A DNA stretch of 64,000 nucleotides, from positions 29,936,001 to 30,000,000 of the forward strand of contig NW_026947507.1 of the NCBI RefSeq assembly GCF_034190915.1, read 5' to 3'. Below are positions 12,721 through 25,679 of this stretch, in pieces (position 1 is the first letter of the stretch; every line of letters begins with the position of its first letter). Made by a program: the position numbers and the translations under genes. A model generated the notes under the pieces. That model did not search any database. It had not been told where the DNA came from and saw only the letters and a program-made list of their open reading frames with translations. The stretch comes from Cavia porcellus. Taxonomy: Eukaryota > Chordata > Mammalia > Rodentia > Caviidae.

Positions 12721-13574
12721 AACTGTACATCTATTTTTTAGGCTGAAATAAAATATCCAAGACATAGATATATTCTTTTTTGATGATTTCTCCATTTTAA
12801 GGCTGATCACTGGTTAAGCCAACTTACCAAAACTTTTCCAATGATGCCAACAAATCTGGTACCAAGTGAGCCCCTCCAGTGGTGTCCTACTTTTAAGAAC
12901 AGGTAAAACATGACACAATACGACATGCTTCAAAAACCACCTGCCCTGCACCAATGAAATGGACATACTACATTGTATTTTCTACTGTCCAGCAATTCTG
13001 CTCAACATTCAGTGTGTATATTACCCATGAATTTTAAATACCTCTTGAAAAACTCTTAAATTATGCTACATTTCTAATGAATTGTCTCAATTTTTATTCA
13101 TACAACATGTAGTTTCATGAACTGTTCAAAACCTAACCACTCCAAATAATCGGATGTTTCTTAAATTCTTCTGAGATGATAAAAGTCCTAACACAGACAA
13201 AAATCTGTTAATGAACACTCCTATTACTTTGGGAATGAGAGCATTTCCTCATAATGGCACTGTTTATTAACATCCTTGCCTTTATTTTTACACTTACATC
13301 AAGTGAAAGACTCTTACCTATTTTTAGCAAGCCAAAACAAATACCCAAAAACTGAGAAGTCAAAATGTATATAACAAACAAAACTACAAATTTAGTAATG
13401 GAGTAAATGCTTTAAAAATTCAAGATCCTTTAAGGTTCTCCAAAAATGTTAACACACATCGTAATTAATGTTTAGTTATCAAAAGCAATTCTTTTAAAGG
13501 TATTCATATTTTCAGATGTATAAAATCTTTCTGTGAAGGCATTAGCTTCCACACTCCTTAGGCACACTATCTGA

Positions 13575-13865
13575 CCATACAACTTAAAGGAAGGTTTACT
13601 CTGGCTCACAGTTCAGAGGATTCGGCCTATGGTTAGCTGGCTCCCAAGTGGGAACATCACAGCAGAAGGGCAGGGCAGAGGGAAGCTGCTTGCTTCCTAT
13701 CAGCCAGGAACCAATCCTGGTAAAAAGGGCTAGACAGAAAGAAGCAAGACACAGGATACAGACCCAAGGTGATACACTCCATGACCACCCAGACACACCC
13801 AGAAAATACTTTACTAATCCCCTCGGTGACACTCAGCCAATTAGGTTGACAATTAAGCTTAACCA
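13575..13865 (-). mobile_element. MaLR-type LTR fragment, reverse orientation
   Basis: 'aggaaggtttactctggctc', 'cagttcagaggattc' and a 'cagaagggcagggcagaggg' region resemble the same end of the LTR at 57289, but are more diverged and lack clear ends. Confidence 0.5.
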
Positions 13866-13884
13866 GCACACTGACAACATAACA

Positions 13885-13990
13885 GACGCTGTGTGATACT
13901 GAACAAATCATTTAACTTTCTGACTCTCCTTCTTCAACCTGTAAAGCAGGTTAATACCTAGCAATTAGTTGGATAAAACTCATTTGAAAA
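13885..13990 (+). mobile_element. MIR SINE, partial
   Basis: 'aacaaatcatttaactttct', 'cttcaacctgtaaagcaggt' match the MIR core forward. Confidence 0.5.
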
Positions 13991-15201
13991 TTCTATTTTA
14001 ATATAGTCATATATATATGCTCACTTAATTTATATTTTATATTATCATACTACAAATTATATTATATATTACTTAAAAGCCGAGTATTCTTAACAGTGAG
14101 GAAGGAGAATAAGGCACAAAATTCTCTGAAAGTAGGCAAAACTTTGTGTACACTTGACTATGTACCCATTCCTCAGGAAAGAATCCAGAGGGTTTTTTTT
14201 TTTCATCAGACTCTCAAAGGTATCCATGAATACCAAAAGTTCAAAAACTCACATTAAGGCCTTTAGTTTTATTTTCTCTATGCCTTAGATTTATAAGGTT
14301 TATAAAGACTGCTGGAAACACTAAATACAAATTAAATTTTAATTTGTTCAACAACAAAAAAAAGCAAGGTCATAGCAAAGCATGTGTTTTTCTTTATAGT
14401 CTCTTTTATAAAACATTACCATAAATTCATTTAGCTCAAAGTATCCTCCAACTTAGCCATAAATAAAACCGAATACTCAAAATTTAAAAATCTAACAACA
14501 ACAAAAAACCCAACATGTCCCAAAAAGGGAAAATCATTAAAAACTGCCTGAAATAGCCCCAGTGCTTATATAACCCAGCAATGATTGTTCCTTCCCTGGA
14601 GTTAATTTTTCAAATTACTCATTCCCCATTCTGACTCCAAGTTAACCACCTTCACTTCCAACAGCGATTACATTGTTTTAAATTTGTGCAAAAATGGCAC
14701 CATGTGAGACAGCTCAGGTGAGGAGCCAGGGCCAGCAGGGTCACAGTCCTGCTCGGTCACACACTGATGGCAGTAGCCACCATCTGATGGGGAACCCACA
14801 GCCCCAAGGACCCCCGCGACCCTGACGGTGCACTCTGCTACGGAAAGGGGATCTTACAACAGGGAGGGAGGCCACCTACAGAAGACAAATGAGGAAACAC
14901 ACATGCCAAGCAGCAGTAAATGTTAGACTGCAGAAAGTTCTGTCCCCACTGCTGCCACCCTAAAGGCACATATATTCAGAGCAGGGTCTGTAAGTGGTGG
15001 CACTGAGAACTTCAATTTACATCAATAAGAACACCAGACATCTCTACCACACCACTCCTCTCCTAAAGATGACAGCACTTTACAAGAAATATTTAATGAT
15101 GTATAGACAGACAAAAAAAACCCCACAAAAATACACAAAACAGTTTGATGCACCTTGATACATAAAGTCTTATTTTATAGTTCATTAAAAAAAAAACCTG
15201 C

Positions 15202-15367
15202 TAGCCAGGTGTGGCGGCACACACCTGTAATCCCAGCATTCAGGAGGCTGAAGCAGGAGAATTGTTACAGGTTCAAGACCAGCCTGGGCTACCAAGTGAG
15301 CTCAAGGCCAGCCTGAACTGCATGAGGAGACTCTGTCTCAAAAAGACAAAAACAAAAAACAAAAACA
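15202..15367 (+). mobile_element. B1-type SINE
   Basis: TAGCCAGGTGTGGCGGCACA, 'gaccagcctgggctacc', 'gccagcctgaactgcatg', and an A-rich tail with acaaaaaac repeats. Confidence 0.92.
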
Positions 15368-16473
15368 CTTCTATGAGAAGGGCAGCTTATTTTAATCAAC
15401 TGTATTTCTAAGCTGCCTTTTCCAAAAGAAGTATTTTTCAATGGACTATGGAAGATAACTTTATGTATTATCTTAGTCCCATGCTGAAGAGACATTCCTT
15501 CCCCTCTTAAGAAAAACAAAAAACAAACTATATATTCAATAATTTAACAAATGTATCAAATTCATCCCCTACAATATATTCCTATAAAAGCTAAGCAATG
15601 TACACAAAAGGCAAAAATTAGCCAGGTAAGATGGCTGTAACTAACATTTCATCACCAGAATGCTGTGGTATTACTCAAGGAAATGAGTAATAATGCTCTA
15701 ATTCCCATTGGACTTGGAACTACTACCAACAGCCTGCAGGGCTGGAGGCACCATGCAATCTCTCAGGTCCAAGTCATCTCCGGCAATTCTCTCTCATTTG
15801 CCCATTAGGTGAATCAAAGAAATCAGTAATTCATTTGAGGAAGGCAGATGCAGGGTACAATGAGGCCCAGGCACTAAAACGAGTAAGGAGGAGCAGCAAA
15901 AAGCAACCACGGCAGGCTCTTGCTGAGAACAACCCAGAACCCAGCAAATAGTGTATGCAGAAAAGCCCAAAATAAGAGAGATTGGTACTATTGCTTCATG
16001 ACACATCTGACACTTTTAGTCATGCTAAAACACGCTCATCTAGCCTATGATTCATATACGTTTACTCACAGCCCTCAATACTGACCAAGGGTTTTCAAAC
16101 ACTTTCAAGCAAAGGCTAAGACCAGCAGGAAGATTATGAGGAGGCCTCACCCCAGCCAAGACTGCACACTGAACAATCAATAGCATGTCTTAACCAGGAC
16201 TCCGGGCTGCAAATTCAAACATTCTGTAGCACATTTCAACTAGTTAGACGGGATAAAGATTAAACTCATAATTGGTGAAAACAGTATTTAGAAATTATTT
16301 CCTAAGAATTTAGTTCTAAGTACATTTTATTGTCCTTAAAACACAGCACCGCTGCTAACAGGAGTATAAATAAGTATAAATATTTAGGTGATCATTTGGC
16401 TATGCTAATAAAAATTAAAATCTGTGTGAGTTCTCCTGCATCTTAAAATGGAGAATCTCATCTTCATTTTATG

Positions 16474-16556
16474 ATCCAGGTTGGCCTTGAATTTGCCATC
16501 CTCCTGCTTCAGCCTCCCAAGTAGCTGGGATTACAGGCATGGATTACCACAGACAG
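16474..16556 (-). mobile_element. B1-type SINE, partial
   Basis: 'ggttggccttgaatttgcca' and 'aagtagctgggattacaggc' in reverse order. The right half only. Confidence 0.7.
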
Positions 16557-17475
16557 TTTACAAGTATGTTATGATCAATCAGTCCTACTTTGGAGAATCT
16601 AACCTTCAAGCTTTTTGGATGTAAATACATTGTAGCATTGTGATAAAGGTGAAACATCAAGGTAGCTGACTACCATAGGGGATACCACACAGAAGAATGT
16701 GCTAAACGAACTCATAGGACATACAAAAGGCTTCCAAGACTTTGTTCAGTGAAAATATGTAAATTGCACAGGAATGAGTATAGAATAAATGTAAAAGTAA
16801 TGTAAATGAAACTACATGTGTGTGTTCGTATGGGTGATGAGATACATGGGAAATTAACTGCAAGTATTCATTCCAAACAGATACATACCAGAAGTGACCA
16901 CGTGGGGAAAAAGAGTAGGTTGATGTGTGGGAGTAGCACAAATTCAAAGAAAAGTGTGGTTTTAGGGAAGGTTTTTCGCCTTTTCCTCCACACACATCTG
17001 TATTACTTGAATATTTACATATAAGGAACATTTGTTCTTTATAAAAAATAAGATACAAAGTCAAATGCAGCTAAACTCCAAAATTCAAGAGGATTTTGAT
17101 ACAGAAAAAAGTGTTAAAGACTGTTGGCAATCAAAAACATCCTTTGTAGACTTTATCCTTGAAAGGAATAAGGAAAAACTGTGGGCAGTATCAATCAGTG
17201 GTTCTAAATGAATGTGACAGTGTTTTCAGGAAAAAGCAATTATTATGCAAAGAACTAAAGGATTTGTATCTCAGATCTTCAAGAATGTGAAGAGACACTG
17301 AAATCAGAGACATTATTTAAAGAACTTAGAAACATTATTTAAAAAGATGTACTCATTCCAAATGTCACTTAGAAATGCATTTTCAATGTCACAATAAATT
17401 CTATTACTTTGGTACAAAATGTGTCCTGTGTGGCCTGCCTGCTTGTCTGCCTGGCTGACTGACTTGCTCACTGCA

Positions 17476-17655
17476 GGGCTGGGATCAGAACTACTCCAGG
17501 CAAGGGCTCTAATAACCCTGAGGTACAGCCCAAGCTTTTTTACTTTTTTGAGATGAAATCTTACTAATCTTCCCAGGTTGGCTTCCAACTTACCATCTTC
17601 CTGCCTCAGCCTCCCAAGTGGCTGGAGTTACAGGTGTGTGCCATTGCACTTGGTG
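17476..17655 (-). mobile_element. B1-dID-like dimeric SINE, diverged
   Basis: A degraded reverse ID-like part (17476-17535, 'gggctgggatcagaactac') is followed by a reverse B1/Alu-like monomer ('gagatgaaatcttacta', 'ctcccaagtggctggagtta'). It lies 66 bases beyond the donor side of KLHL2 exon 4. Confidence 0.6.
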
Positions 17656-17720
17656 TGGGTCAGCTTTTCTGATCAAACTTCACCCATAATGAACTGGAAG
17701 TATGAGGCATTCACTCTTAC

Positions 17721-17842
17721 CTGCACATTTTCTTCAGTAACCTGAATTTCTGCAGTGTAAACATAATCAATTAGCATCCTCAGAGTCCAGCCGTCCACCT
17801 CTTTTATTCGAACTCTCTTTGCTCGGCTCTCACTCATCTCAC
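17721..17842 (-). CDS. KLHL2: KLHL2 exon 4 (C-terminal half of BTB domain)
   Basis: This 122-base exon encodes GEMSESRAKRVRIKEVD, GWTLRM and LIDYVYTAEIQVTEENVQ, diagnostic of KLHL2. The paralogue KLHL3 has DMSESKAKKIEIKDVD and LIDYIYTAEIEVTEENVQ instead. The acceptor is AG at 17844-17843 after a T-rich tract (gtgttttAG|GT). The donor is GT at 17720-17719 (caG|GTAAGA). The exon ends in phase 0, so the four exons seen give exactly 127 codons. The next expected exon (VLLPAA...) was looked for on the minus strand at lower coordinates and not found, so the gene runs off the left edge. Confidence 0.97.
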
Positions 17843-18684
17843 CTAAAACACAAGGAGTAAAGTGCATTACACCAAGACACTGCTGTGGAAATACCGTGTG
17901 AAACCAACTGATCCATCTTTTTGCCACTCATTGAATTAGAAAGGAAATGAGATGAGCCACTTTCTACAGGTGTAAATCATTCCCCTAACTCTCCTAAAAG
18001 CTTCTCATAATCATAAAATGTACTTAAGTTACCCACTTGTACCTGAAAATCACATTACAACGAAGTGAGCCGTGTGCGTCTAGCTGTGTGAACTGCAGTA
18101 CCCGTGCCGCAGTATCCCATCTGCTGCTGTCCACGCTTCTGAGCAGTGTGCTTTCTTTCCAGATTTTCAGTCCTACTACAGTGTCACCACCTTTGACAAT
18201 GAACACTTTCTGGAAACGACCTAGGTTAGCAAAACCCATTCAGCAAGTGCACAGATGCCTGCAGGGCTTGTGCTGGACACAGAGGATTAAGGTTCAGTGG
18301 GAAACCATAACCCTCATGCAGAAAACAAGTTACAGAAGATGCTGAGGTTGATCAAGGGCAAAGCCTTGTTACTGGATCTTCCCTGTTTATCATCTGTAGT
18401 AATTTCACACAGAAGGCATTTTAAAACCAGCACTTATTACTAGCCAGGCCCTTTTTGCAACACTGTCTGATAAAAAGTGGTACATGACATACTTCTTACT
18501 ACCCACAAGGGAAACTAATAGAAAAACTGAGAGAAGAAAAGAGAAAAGATGGTCCCTAACTCAAAAGGAACTGGAAGAACAGGAAGCAGATTTGAGTATC
18601 TACCTTCGGACAACATAAAATTACCTAAACTGGAAGGAAACACAGCCACTGAGTGATGGCGAAAGAAAACCTCCATTAAAAGCT

Positions 18685-18828
18685 GGAAGGGTGTTGGGCA
18701 CTTGTACTAAAACACTGGAGAGGATGAGGCAGGAGCACTACAGTGAGTTCAAAGCCAGGCCAGACTACACGGTGAATTCAAAGCCACCCTGAACTACACA
18801 GTGAGATCCTGTCGCAAGAAAGAAAGGA
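18685..18828 (+). mobile_element. B1-type SINE, diverged
   Basis: 'tgaggcaggagcactacagt', 'tgaattcaaagccaccctga', 'acagtgagatcctgtc' keep B1 order despite a poor 5' end. Confidence 0.8.
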
Positions 18829-19437
18829 GGGGAGGCAGCCAAGAATAACACTGAATGTCACAGGTTTGGTCCTAGAATTCACTGCACTTTAATAATAAAA
18901 GAACAGGCATGAAAATGATGCCACTACCCAACGATTACACCTGAATCCAGCATTTCCTATTAAAAAATAACACAGTGGTCTCAAGATTCCTTGAAAGCTA
19001 ATTTCCTTTCTGACACAGTACACTGTCAGTGACCATAAATGATCAGAAAAGCCTAAGGGAATCCATTATTACCAAAATCACTTTGCAAACAAAAAAACCC
19101 TGGGAGGGGAGAAATAGTAATAGCAATGTATATTTCACTATGCTTCCCTGGAGACTAAGTGACAAGTTCTCAGGCAGAAGCTGTTCTTGGGAGTTTACCT
19201 CACAGCTACCCTTGTTACCTCCCTGGAGGACACACCTGCCTGCACTACAGGGGAGAGACAGCCTAGGACGAGGGGCACTCATGCCTCTGCCGCAGGAGGA
19301 AGGGGACTGGAGGACGTGTCTTTGCTACAACAAATGTGGAGAAATGAGAAAAAATAATTTCTCTGCATATACAGCACCTTCCTCTATCCTACTCTTTATG
19401 GATCTGGTTGGTGGACAGGGTGTTTAACTAGAACTCC

Positions 19438-19547
19438 GGTGATGATTCTCCGGCAATTCCTGCCTGACTTTAGACAAAGGCCATAGCTAATTCATCTGCA
19501 GAACCCTGTGAGGTACAAAGCCCTGTGCGGCCCGGAGAATCATCACC
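19438..19547. repeat. 16-bp perfect inverted repeat
   Basis: GGTGATGATTCTCCGG at 19438-19453 is matched by its exact reverse complement at 19532-19547, separated by 78 bases. A hairpin with a large loop, or the ends of a small DNA element, are possible. Confidence 0.85.
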
Positions 19548-20499
19548 CCACAAAGCCTCAGAGGTTTAGGAACAGCTTAATTTAAACTTTACTATACACA
19601 TGTGGCTGAAAATACAGTCCTCCACCAAGCAGCTTTTAATATTGTGGTTTTTAAAGTATTGCTTCTGTAAGATGCACTCTGCTAATTCACATATTTTCCT
19701 TGTGTGTCATTTTTAAGATTTCCCTAGAAAAATTTATCCGCTTCCAACAAATTCAATCTCAATTAAACATTGCATTAAAGATGCTTTCAACTTTATTCTA
19801 ATACTGCATTAATAGATCTAAAATTCTATTAACTATTATGAATCAAACCATATACTAAGAGAACGACAAGTTATATCTAAATGTAGTTGTTACATAGTAT
19901 GTTACTGCCTTTTGCTATGTTTGTAAAGAAAATCTAAACCATATGCTCTGTGACATTTATGCTTGATAATACATTTTTAAAACTACTGTATCTAATGATA
20001 CTGTAGTTTTTCCTGTACCGTTTTTAACTTCCCCTAGTCTCTTAACTGACTTATGTCTTGGTTGTGAAACTCTAAGGCTCTATTAGATAACTTGGAAGCT
20101 GTGTGAGGATTCTGACAGATGCACTGAAAACCTGCAGGAGCATCATCCTCGACTCTCTCCTCTTTCTTGTCACCAGTCACATCATTCACCAAAACCCACA
20201 GAATTAACCTTAGCCAGATCTCCAGTCAGTCATCCCACCTGCCTCCATGTCACCTGCCACTGTGCCTCTGGGTTCCTGCCATTTCTCCACCACCACTGTA
20301 GCACCTCCTAATTCTTTTGCTGCCTCTGGGGCTCACTGCACAATACTGACCACAGTGCTCAAAGTCCTTCAGCTTCTTCCAGTTCAAGCACACAAACCTC
20401 TTACACATCCAGCCTGATTCATTATCCAACCCCATTTCTCTCTCCCACTTCTACACTTAAAATATAACTAAAGAACTGTTTGTAGTTTTCCACATATCA

Positions 20500-20840
20500 A
20501 GCAATTTTTTTACTTTGATGCCTTTGCTGACCTTTGTCCTCCAGGTCTCCCTACTCCTACTCCCCAGACCATTCTCCACACTTTCTCTTAAGGGTTAGCT
20601 GCAGCCTCTGCAGGGAGCATCCCTATTGGTGGCCCATGGCCTGGTTAGGCTCTTAGCATGGATCCAGTTGGGCAACCTTATGAAATCCACTGTCATAAGT
20701 CACTCTTCATCTAGCTTTGCACACCGAAGTTCTTGAGCTTTCAGAAGGCCAGAATGAAGTTTTTCCTATCTCTGTATCCCCCACAATGTCTGACATACAG
20801 TAATCCAAGAAATACTAACTGGATGAGTGACTAAGTAGAT
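20500..20840 (+). mobile_element. L2 LINE fragment
   Basis: 'tatctctgtatcccccacaa', 'tgtctgacatacagtaatcc' and a leading region of C-rich text match the L2 3' end in order, diverged. Confidence 0.5.
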
Positions 20841-20912
20841 GAATAAAAAAAGTGCCCATTGAAAATATACTACTTAACATATTTACTTAACATAATTAGT
20901 AACTCTTATGTT

Positions 20913-20990
20913 ACTATACATAGGTATTCCATATATTCTATATTATTCATAGGTATAATATATTCTATATTGTACATAGGTATTCTAGCT
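20913..20990 (+). repeat. AT-rich tandem repeat, ~28-bp period
   Basis: 'cataggtat' recurs at 20919, 20948 and 20975, with 'tatattctatatt' between. About 2.6 units. Confidence 0.75.
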
Positions 20991-22623
20991 ATAAAGCATT
21001 TTGGTCAACATTTATCAAACATCCACTCTATATTCTAAGCTGAACTAAGCATTTTCACCAGCAAAGACTGTATCATCTTTATTTTGCTTAAGAAAAGGAA
21101 GTCTTCCAAATTGTAAAAGCTCAGAGAAACATATATATGACTGAAAACATTCATTACCTAGTCCCTTTAACCAGGACATCTGAACCCTTACACAAACTGG
21201 TAATATCATTTATGTATTTTGAATGGCATAAGTGAAACAGGTTTAAGGTGAAAAAACTCTAAATCCATTCCATTAAAAAAAATTCCATGATTCTAATTTC
21301 AAGTACTGTTTACCAATAAAAGTACTTGAAAATATATAACAGCTTTAACTATACTGAAAAGCTAAGAAATTAATGACAAACTCATTTAGTATATGAACTT
21401 TATTCCATTACTTTTCAATTTCCACTTATCTAATCATTATTGCCCTCCTCTGCTTTAGCAGTCTTGAGTTACAAAGAAGCTACTAGCACACAAGTAATGT
21501 CAGTCTGGCAAGGGGACCCAGATGCCCCCTGCCCACATTCTCTGGGGTGGTCATGGTACGTCACCCCATGGTCTCATAACTAATCTAGGGCAAGCACGGT
21601 AACTGCAATTCCCCTGACAGTTTGGATCTGCTCAGAATACTTCTGGGAAAGGTATCCTAATCCCTTACATAGAGAAAGTCCTCCTTCCTTAAAATGCAGG
21701 GTCCACTTACTGAGGTGGCAGAGTATATTCAGAAGGAAGCAGGTTCCTAGGAAATTCTCAAGTTGTAGATCCAATCAGGCCTGGTGCCCAGTCTCCTTTC
21801 TTGTTGTTTAAATCAGCTAGAGCAGCAGGTTCTATTATATACAGCCAAAGCATTGTACCTCACATTTTTTATATGCAACATGCTACTTAATTTTCTTCAC
21901 AGCAGTCTCTGGTATCAGAGTTATCTTTTCTGTATGCGTTTTCTGACTTTCTGACCTTTCCTCACCTCAGCTAGAATCACGGGAGCCAGGACCTGTCTGT
22001 TTGGTTCATTTCTATGGGCCTCGAAGCCAAGTACAGGGAAATGTCTATAAATGTCTGACTAATAAAAGCATGAATCTTAGAAAAACATAACTATGCACAC
22101 AACTTTTAAAAACTATACTTCTTACTCATTAAAATAATAATCTATCATTCAAATTCACTTTGCTGAATTATGTTCCATATGACAAAAGTATTAATTAAAA
22201 AGCACATACCTAAAAAGGGAAGAAATGAAACCAGATTTCCCACTAGATTGCATAAATGTTGGCCCATGGTTCAAATAAACCTAAATGTGTTTTAAAAACA
22301 AACCACTTTTTTAAATGCCACATTTTAACAGCAAATCTAAAAACACAGGAACCCAATTTGATATGCTCCTTCTCAAGCACCAGTTAAACAAGCTATCTTG
22401 CTCCAATCAGCTCACGCTTCACAAGGTAAAAACCTGTGACTACAGCAGACAATTAGTTTTCATCTCCCTCCCCTCTCAAAGACATGGAACTGCAACCAGT
22501 AACAGAGTTCCTTTTCATATGATATACTCTTTATGAAAAATTCACCTACAGTGTATGGGAGGTTAGTCACAGGAAAACAACCCTTGATTAACAAGAGACT
22601 ACAAATACAAAAAATGTTTGATG

Positions 22624-22735
22624 GAGCCGGGGTGGCACATGGCTGTGATCCCAGCACTGAGAATCGCAGTGAGTTCGAAGCCAGCCTGAACTACACAGTG
22701 AGAACCTGTCTCAAAAAATAAAAAACAAAAGAAAA
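22624..22735 (+). mobile_element. B1-type SINE, internally deleted
   Basis: 'ggagccggggtggcacatgg', then a jump to 'gcagtgagttcgaagcc', 'aactacacagtgagaacc' and an A-rich tail. Confidence 0.85.
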
Positions 22736-22936
22736 GATACTTAATGGAACGAAAGCATCCAAAAGTGTATTTACATGCTGGGTTCACCGTATTTTTTTTT
22801 TTTTTTTTTTTTACCATAGTTTAACAGGGCTCTGGACTATGAAAAACAGACAAAAATGGCAAATACCTAAATGAATGTCTATGTGTATTCATATATTCTA
22901 AACTACCTGGATCAAATTTCTTTGTGTATTCTTTTA

Positions 22937-23033
22937 CACTTTTTTTTTTCTTTTTTATGGGTACCGGGTATTGAACTCACGACCGCCTGCTTGCAAGGCA
23001 GATGCTTATGCCGCTGAGCTAAATCCCCAGCCC
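22937..23033 (-). mobile_element. ID-type SINE
   Basis: Reverse ID: poly-T, 'gggtaccgggtattgaactc', 'gccgctgagctaaatccc', cagcccc. The flanks ctttgtgtattctttt and ctttgtgtgctcttt form an imperfect target duplication. Confidence 0.9.
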
Positions 23034-23176
23034 CTCTTTGTGTGCTCTTTAATCTCTGCCAAATTGTTGACTATTGTATGCAGTGAATTCAAAAGTAGAA
23101 AGAAAAAAAATAGGAAGACCATCAAACAGATGAATAGCACCACTGTTGAAGAACTATAAAAATTTTAGACCAAGTA

Positions 23177-23350
23177 GTCCAGTGTGGTTGTACATGCCTG
23201 TAATTCTAACACTAAAGGAGGCTGAGTCTGGAGAATCCCAAGCTCAACCCAGCTTGGGCAACTCAATGACACAGTGAGATGCAGTCTCAAAAAAAAAGCT
23301 AGGATTCAGTTCAGTGTAAAGCCCCTGAATTCAATCCCTAGTTAAAGAAA
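23177..23350 (+). mobile_element. B1-type SINE followed by ID-like piece (dimeric SINE)
   Basis: 'tgtggttgtacatgcctgta' to 'acagtgagatgcagtctc' is a B1/Alu-like monomer. It runs directly into 'gctaggattcagttcagtg' and 'gaattcaatccctagtt', an ID-like head, in the B1-dID arrangement. Confidence 0.65.
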
Positions 23351-23587
23351 AAAAGATAGATTAGCCTAAGTAATATACATGTAAGATGTTTTATTATTAG
23401 GAAAATGTGAATTAAAACTACAATGAAATGCTATTTCACCCTCTAGAATGGCTATAATTAAAACAAGACAATGGACAGTAACAAAGGTTGGTACAGATGT
23501 TGAGCTATGGGACTTTGCTGTTAGGAATGTAAAATGGTATAGCCTCTTTGGAAAACAGCTCAACAGTTTTTAAAAAGTTAAATATAA

Positions 23588-23655
23588 AGGCTGAGGTTTA
23601 GCTCACTGGTCGAAGGCCCTGGGTTCAATCCCTGGTATCGCAGACCTGCCCTCCA
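23588..23655 (+). mobile_element. ID-type SINE fragment
   Basis: 'ggctgaggtttagctcactg' and 'ggccctgggttcaatccctg' show the A-box and B-box regions. Sits inside an L1 fragment. Confidence 0.7.
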
Positions 23656-23835
23656 AAATAGTAAAAAGTTGAAAAATGAAAATATATGTCATGGACATGC
23701 TCATGAGTATTCATAGCAACATTGCTCACAACAACTAAATATTAAGCAACAAAAACATCCATTAATTTGTGAGTCAAAATGTGATATCCATAAAATGGAA
23801 TACCATTAAGAAATGAAAAGAAATCAACTTTCCTT

Positions 23836-23908
23836 GCTCCTAACACATCAAACCCAGGGCCTCAGGCATGCTAAACAAGTGGTCTACCACTTAGTTACAT
23901 CCCTGCCA
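23836..23908 (-). mobile_element. ID-type SINE fragment
   Basis: 'aaacccagggcctcaggcat' and 'acttagttacatccctgcc' are reverse ID, inside an L1 fragment. Confidence 0.6.
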
Positions 23909-24659
23909 CAGAAATAAACTGTCTTTTGAAACACAATATGAAGCAGCTGAGTGTCAAAAACATTATGTGGGAGTGAAATCATTCTAAAATAGACTTATTG
24001 ATTTGTACACTCAAAATAGGTTAATCTTATGTAAATTACATCTTAACAAAGTCAGGAAAAAAACCATTTTATGTACTCAATTCACATTTTATATATGCCA
24101 GAAAGTAACACCGTATTCTTATTTTGTATCTACCTTTGCAAATAGCAATCTAAAATTTGATCAAGTATAGAAAGTGTATTTTTGGGTAGAAATACATTCA
24201 TCAACAACAAGCACCCACCAACCAACTAACTGAGATATATCAGGAATACTAACAGATTCAGAATGCCTTGGGATCCATTCCTCTCATTAGGCAAAGTTCA
24301 CATATTCACACACTGCCATGACAACTAAGACATAAAGAGTAGGAACTATGAGACCAACAAGGGAGGGAAACAGAAAAGAAAGCTAGAGATATAATAAGCC
24401 CTCCCATCTCTAGCATCCATTTCTCAGAGGAGGTCTAAGGCTCAGTTTGGGGCCCCTAATCTGCAAAGCGTTCTGAGGAAAGAGAAAACTATCTTGATCT
24501 TGCAGACCTATATTTTTGTTACTTGATAGAAAACAAAACAGTTACCAAAAAAATGTCCAGCTTAAGGTATTCTCAATCTTCCTATAGAACATAAAGAAAC
24601 TCAAGAATTTGGATTAAAAAAAAAAAAAGATACTACCATTAGCCCGGCATTTTCCACGT

Positions 24660-24775
24660 GCCCAGGAAAGTGCTAACTTCATATTTTGATCTCATTTAAT
24701 CTGTAAACATTCTAGAATGTGAGCACATTATGCCCACCTCTGCAGGAGGAAACTGAAGCACAAACTGTGGTGGCA
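24660..24775 (-). mobile_element. MIR SINE, partial
   Basis: 'tgatctcatttaatctgtaa' and 'gcaggaggaaactgaagcac' recall reverse MIR. Confidence 0.45.
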
Positions 24776-25679
24776 GCAGTAGTTTCCCCTGAGGAAGGCA
24801 GGCCATGTGGAAGGAACAGTGCTTTACTACAGAATTCTCAAATTAGGCCAGCATATTTCAGATCAAAGCCTCCTTTTCCAAGCCTGGAAACTCTCTCTAG
24901 AATACTGTACTGTCCGGGGTAGCGAAGAGGATGGAAACCCAGAGACCAAAGTATGATCTGACCAATCTCGCTTCATCTCACTGACTTCGAGGGGCAGCCT
25001 TGGAGGAAACCCTCCAGACCACCACCTCCACCTTCGTCCTGATTAGTCAGCTCTGCTTGGAGAACAGCAAAACTGCAAAGGGCTAAAAACTGAAGGGGAC
25101 TCCAGTCTCCTCTGGGCTTCCAAGACAGAGTTTTTGCTACACCCACTGTCTCCACGTGGCCTTCTGCACCTGTCTTCACCTGTGCCACTTCTCAAGGTCC
25201 GCCAGGAAGCCTGATCCCTCCTCAGTACCACCCATGTCTGCCTTACGCCCCACCATGCTGCCATGGAACTTGGGGCCGAGCCAGGGTCACCTGCGCAGTG
25301 TGCATACCTCAGCTCTCAATGACACGATCAACTGTGGGGCAAGCAGTATATCCAGTTTCTGTATTCCTCGACCTATTCAGCAGTATTCCGGGACCAGGAA
25401 GTACTTGCTAGTCTCTAATGCATAAAGAGTTGTATTTCTGCCTTTTGTTGTAATTATACTTTTATGTTCTGCTTGGTGTACCAGTGCAGTAAGATTATAA
25501 GCTAACTGATGGAACAGATCACTGTGTTTCTTTGTGTAGAATTTCAGGTGTCTCTCCTGATTGGAGGTTTTACTTTTTACAGTTTCTACAATCAGTCACA
25601 TTGCAAGCATACTAAATAAAAACTCTAGAAATAAACAATTCGTAAGTTTTAGATTGTGCACCATTCTCAAAAGTGTGAT

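Larger units (their letters stand above)
1..17720 (-). other. KLHL2: KLHL2 intron 4 (partial)
   Basis: Begins with the donor GTAAGA at 17720 and runs off the left edge. No coding exon is recognised in it. Named repeats inside are listed separately. The long stretches about 1-1490, 4900-5660, 8900-9040, 9190-10490, 12730-13570, 13990-15190 and 15630-16470 are AT-rich intronic DNA in which I recognise no gene, RNA or clear repeat. Confidence 0.85.
23360..23950 (+). mobile_element. L1 ORF2 fragment with ID-like insertions
   Basis: 'aatgtgaattaaaactacaa' and 'ggctataattaaaac' at 23405-23465, and 'ggaataccattaagaaatg' near 23797, follow the order of L1 ORF2. ID-type sequences sit at about 23588-23655 (+) and 23836-23906 (-). 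Confidence 0.7.

Noticed and set aside
1..17720. Search for KLHL2 exon 5 (VLLPAAGLLQLQ region)
   Set aside because: No matching minus-strand segment was seen; the exon should lie outside the window.
18024..18239. 71-codon minus-strand frame with acceptor-like and donor-like edges (gtttccag ... cag|gtac)
   Set aside because: It matches no KLHL2 exon, a stop precedes its ATG directly, there is no good pyrimidine tract, and I recognise no protein family. A chance open frame is more likely.
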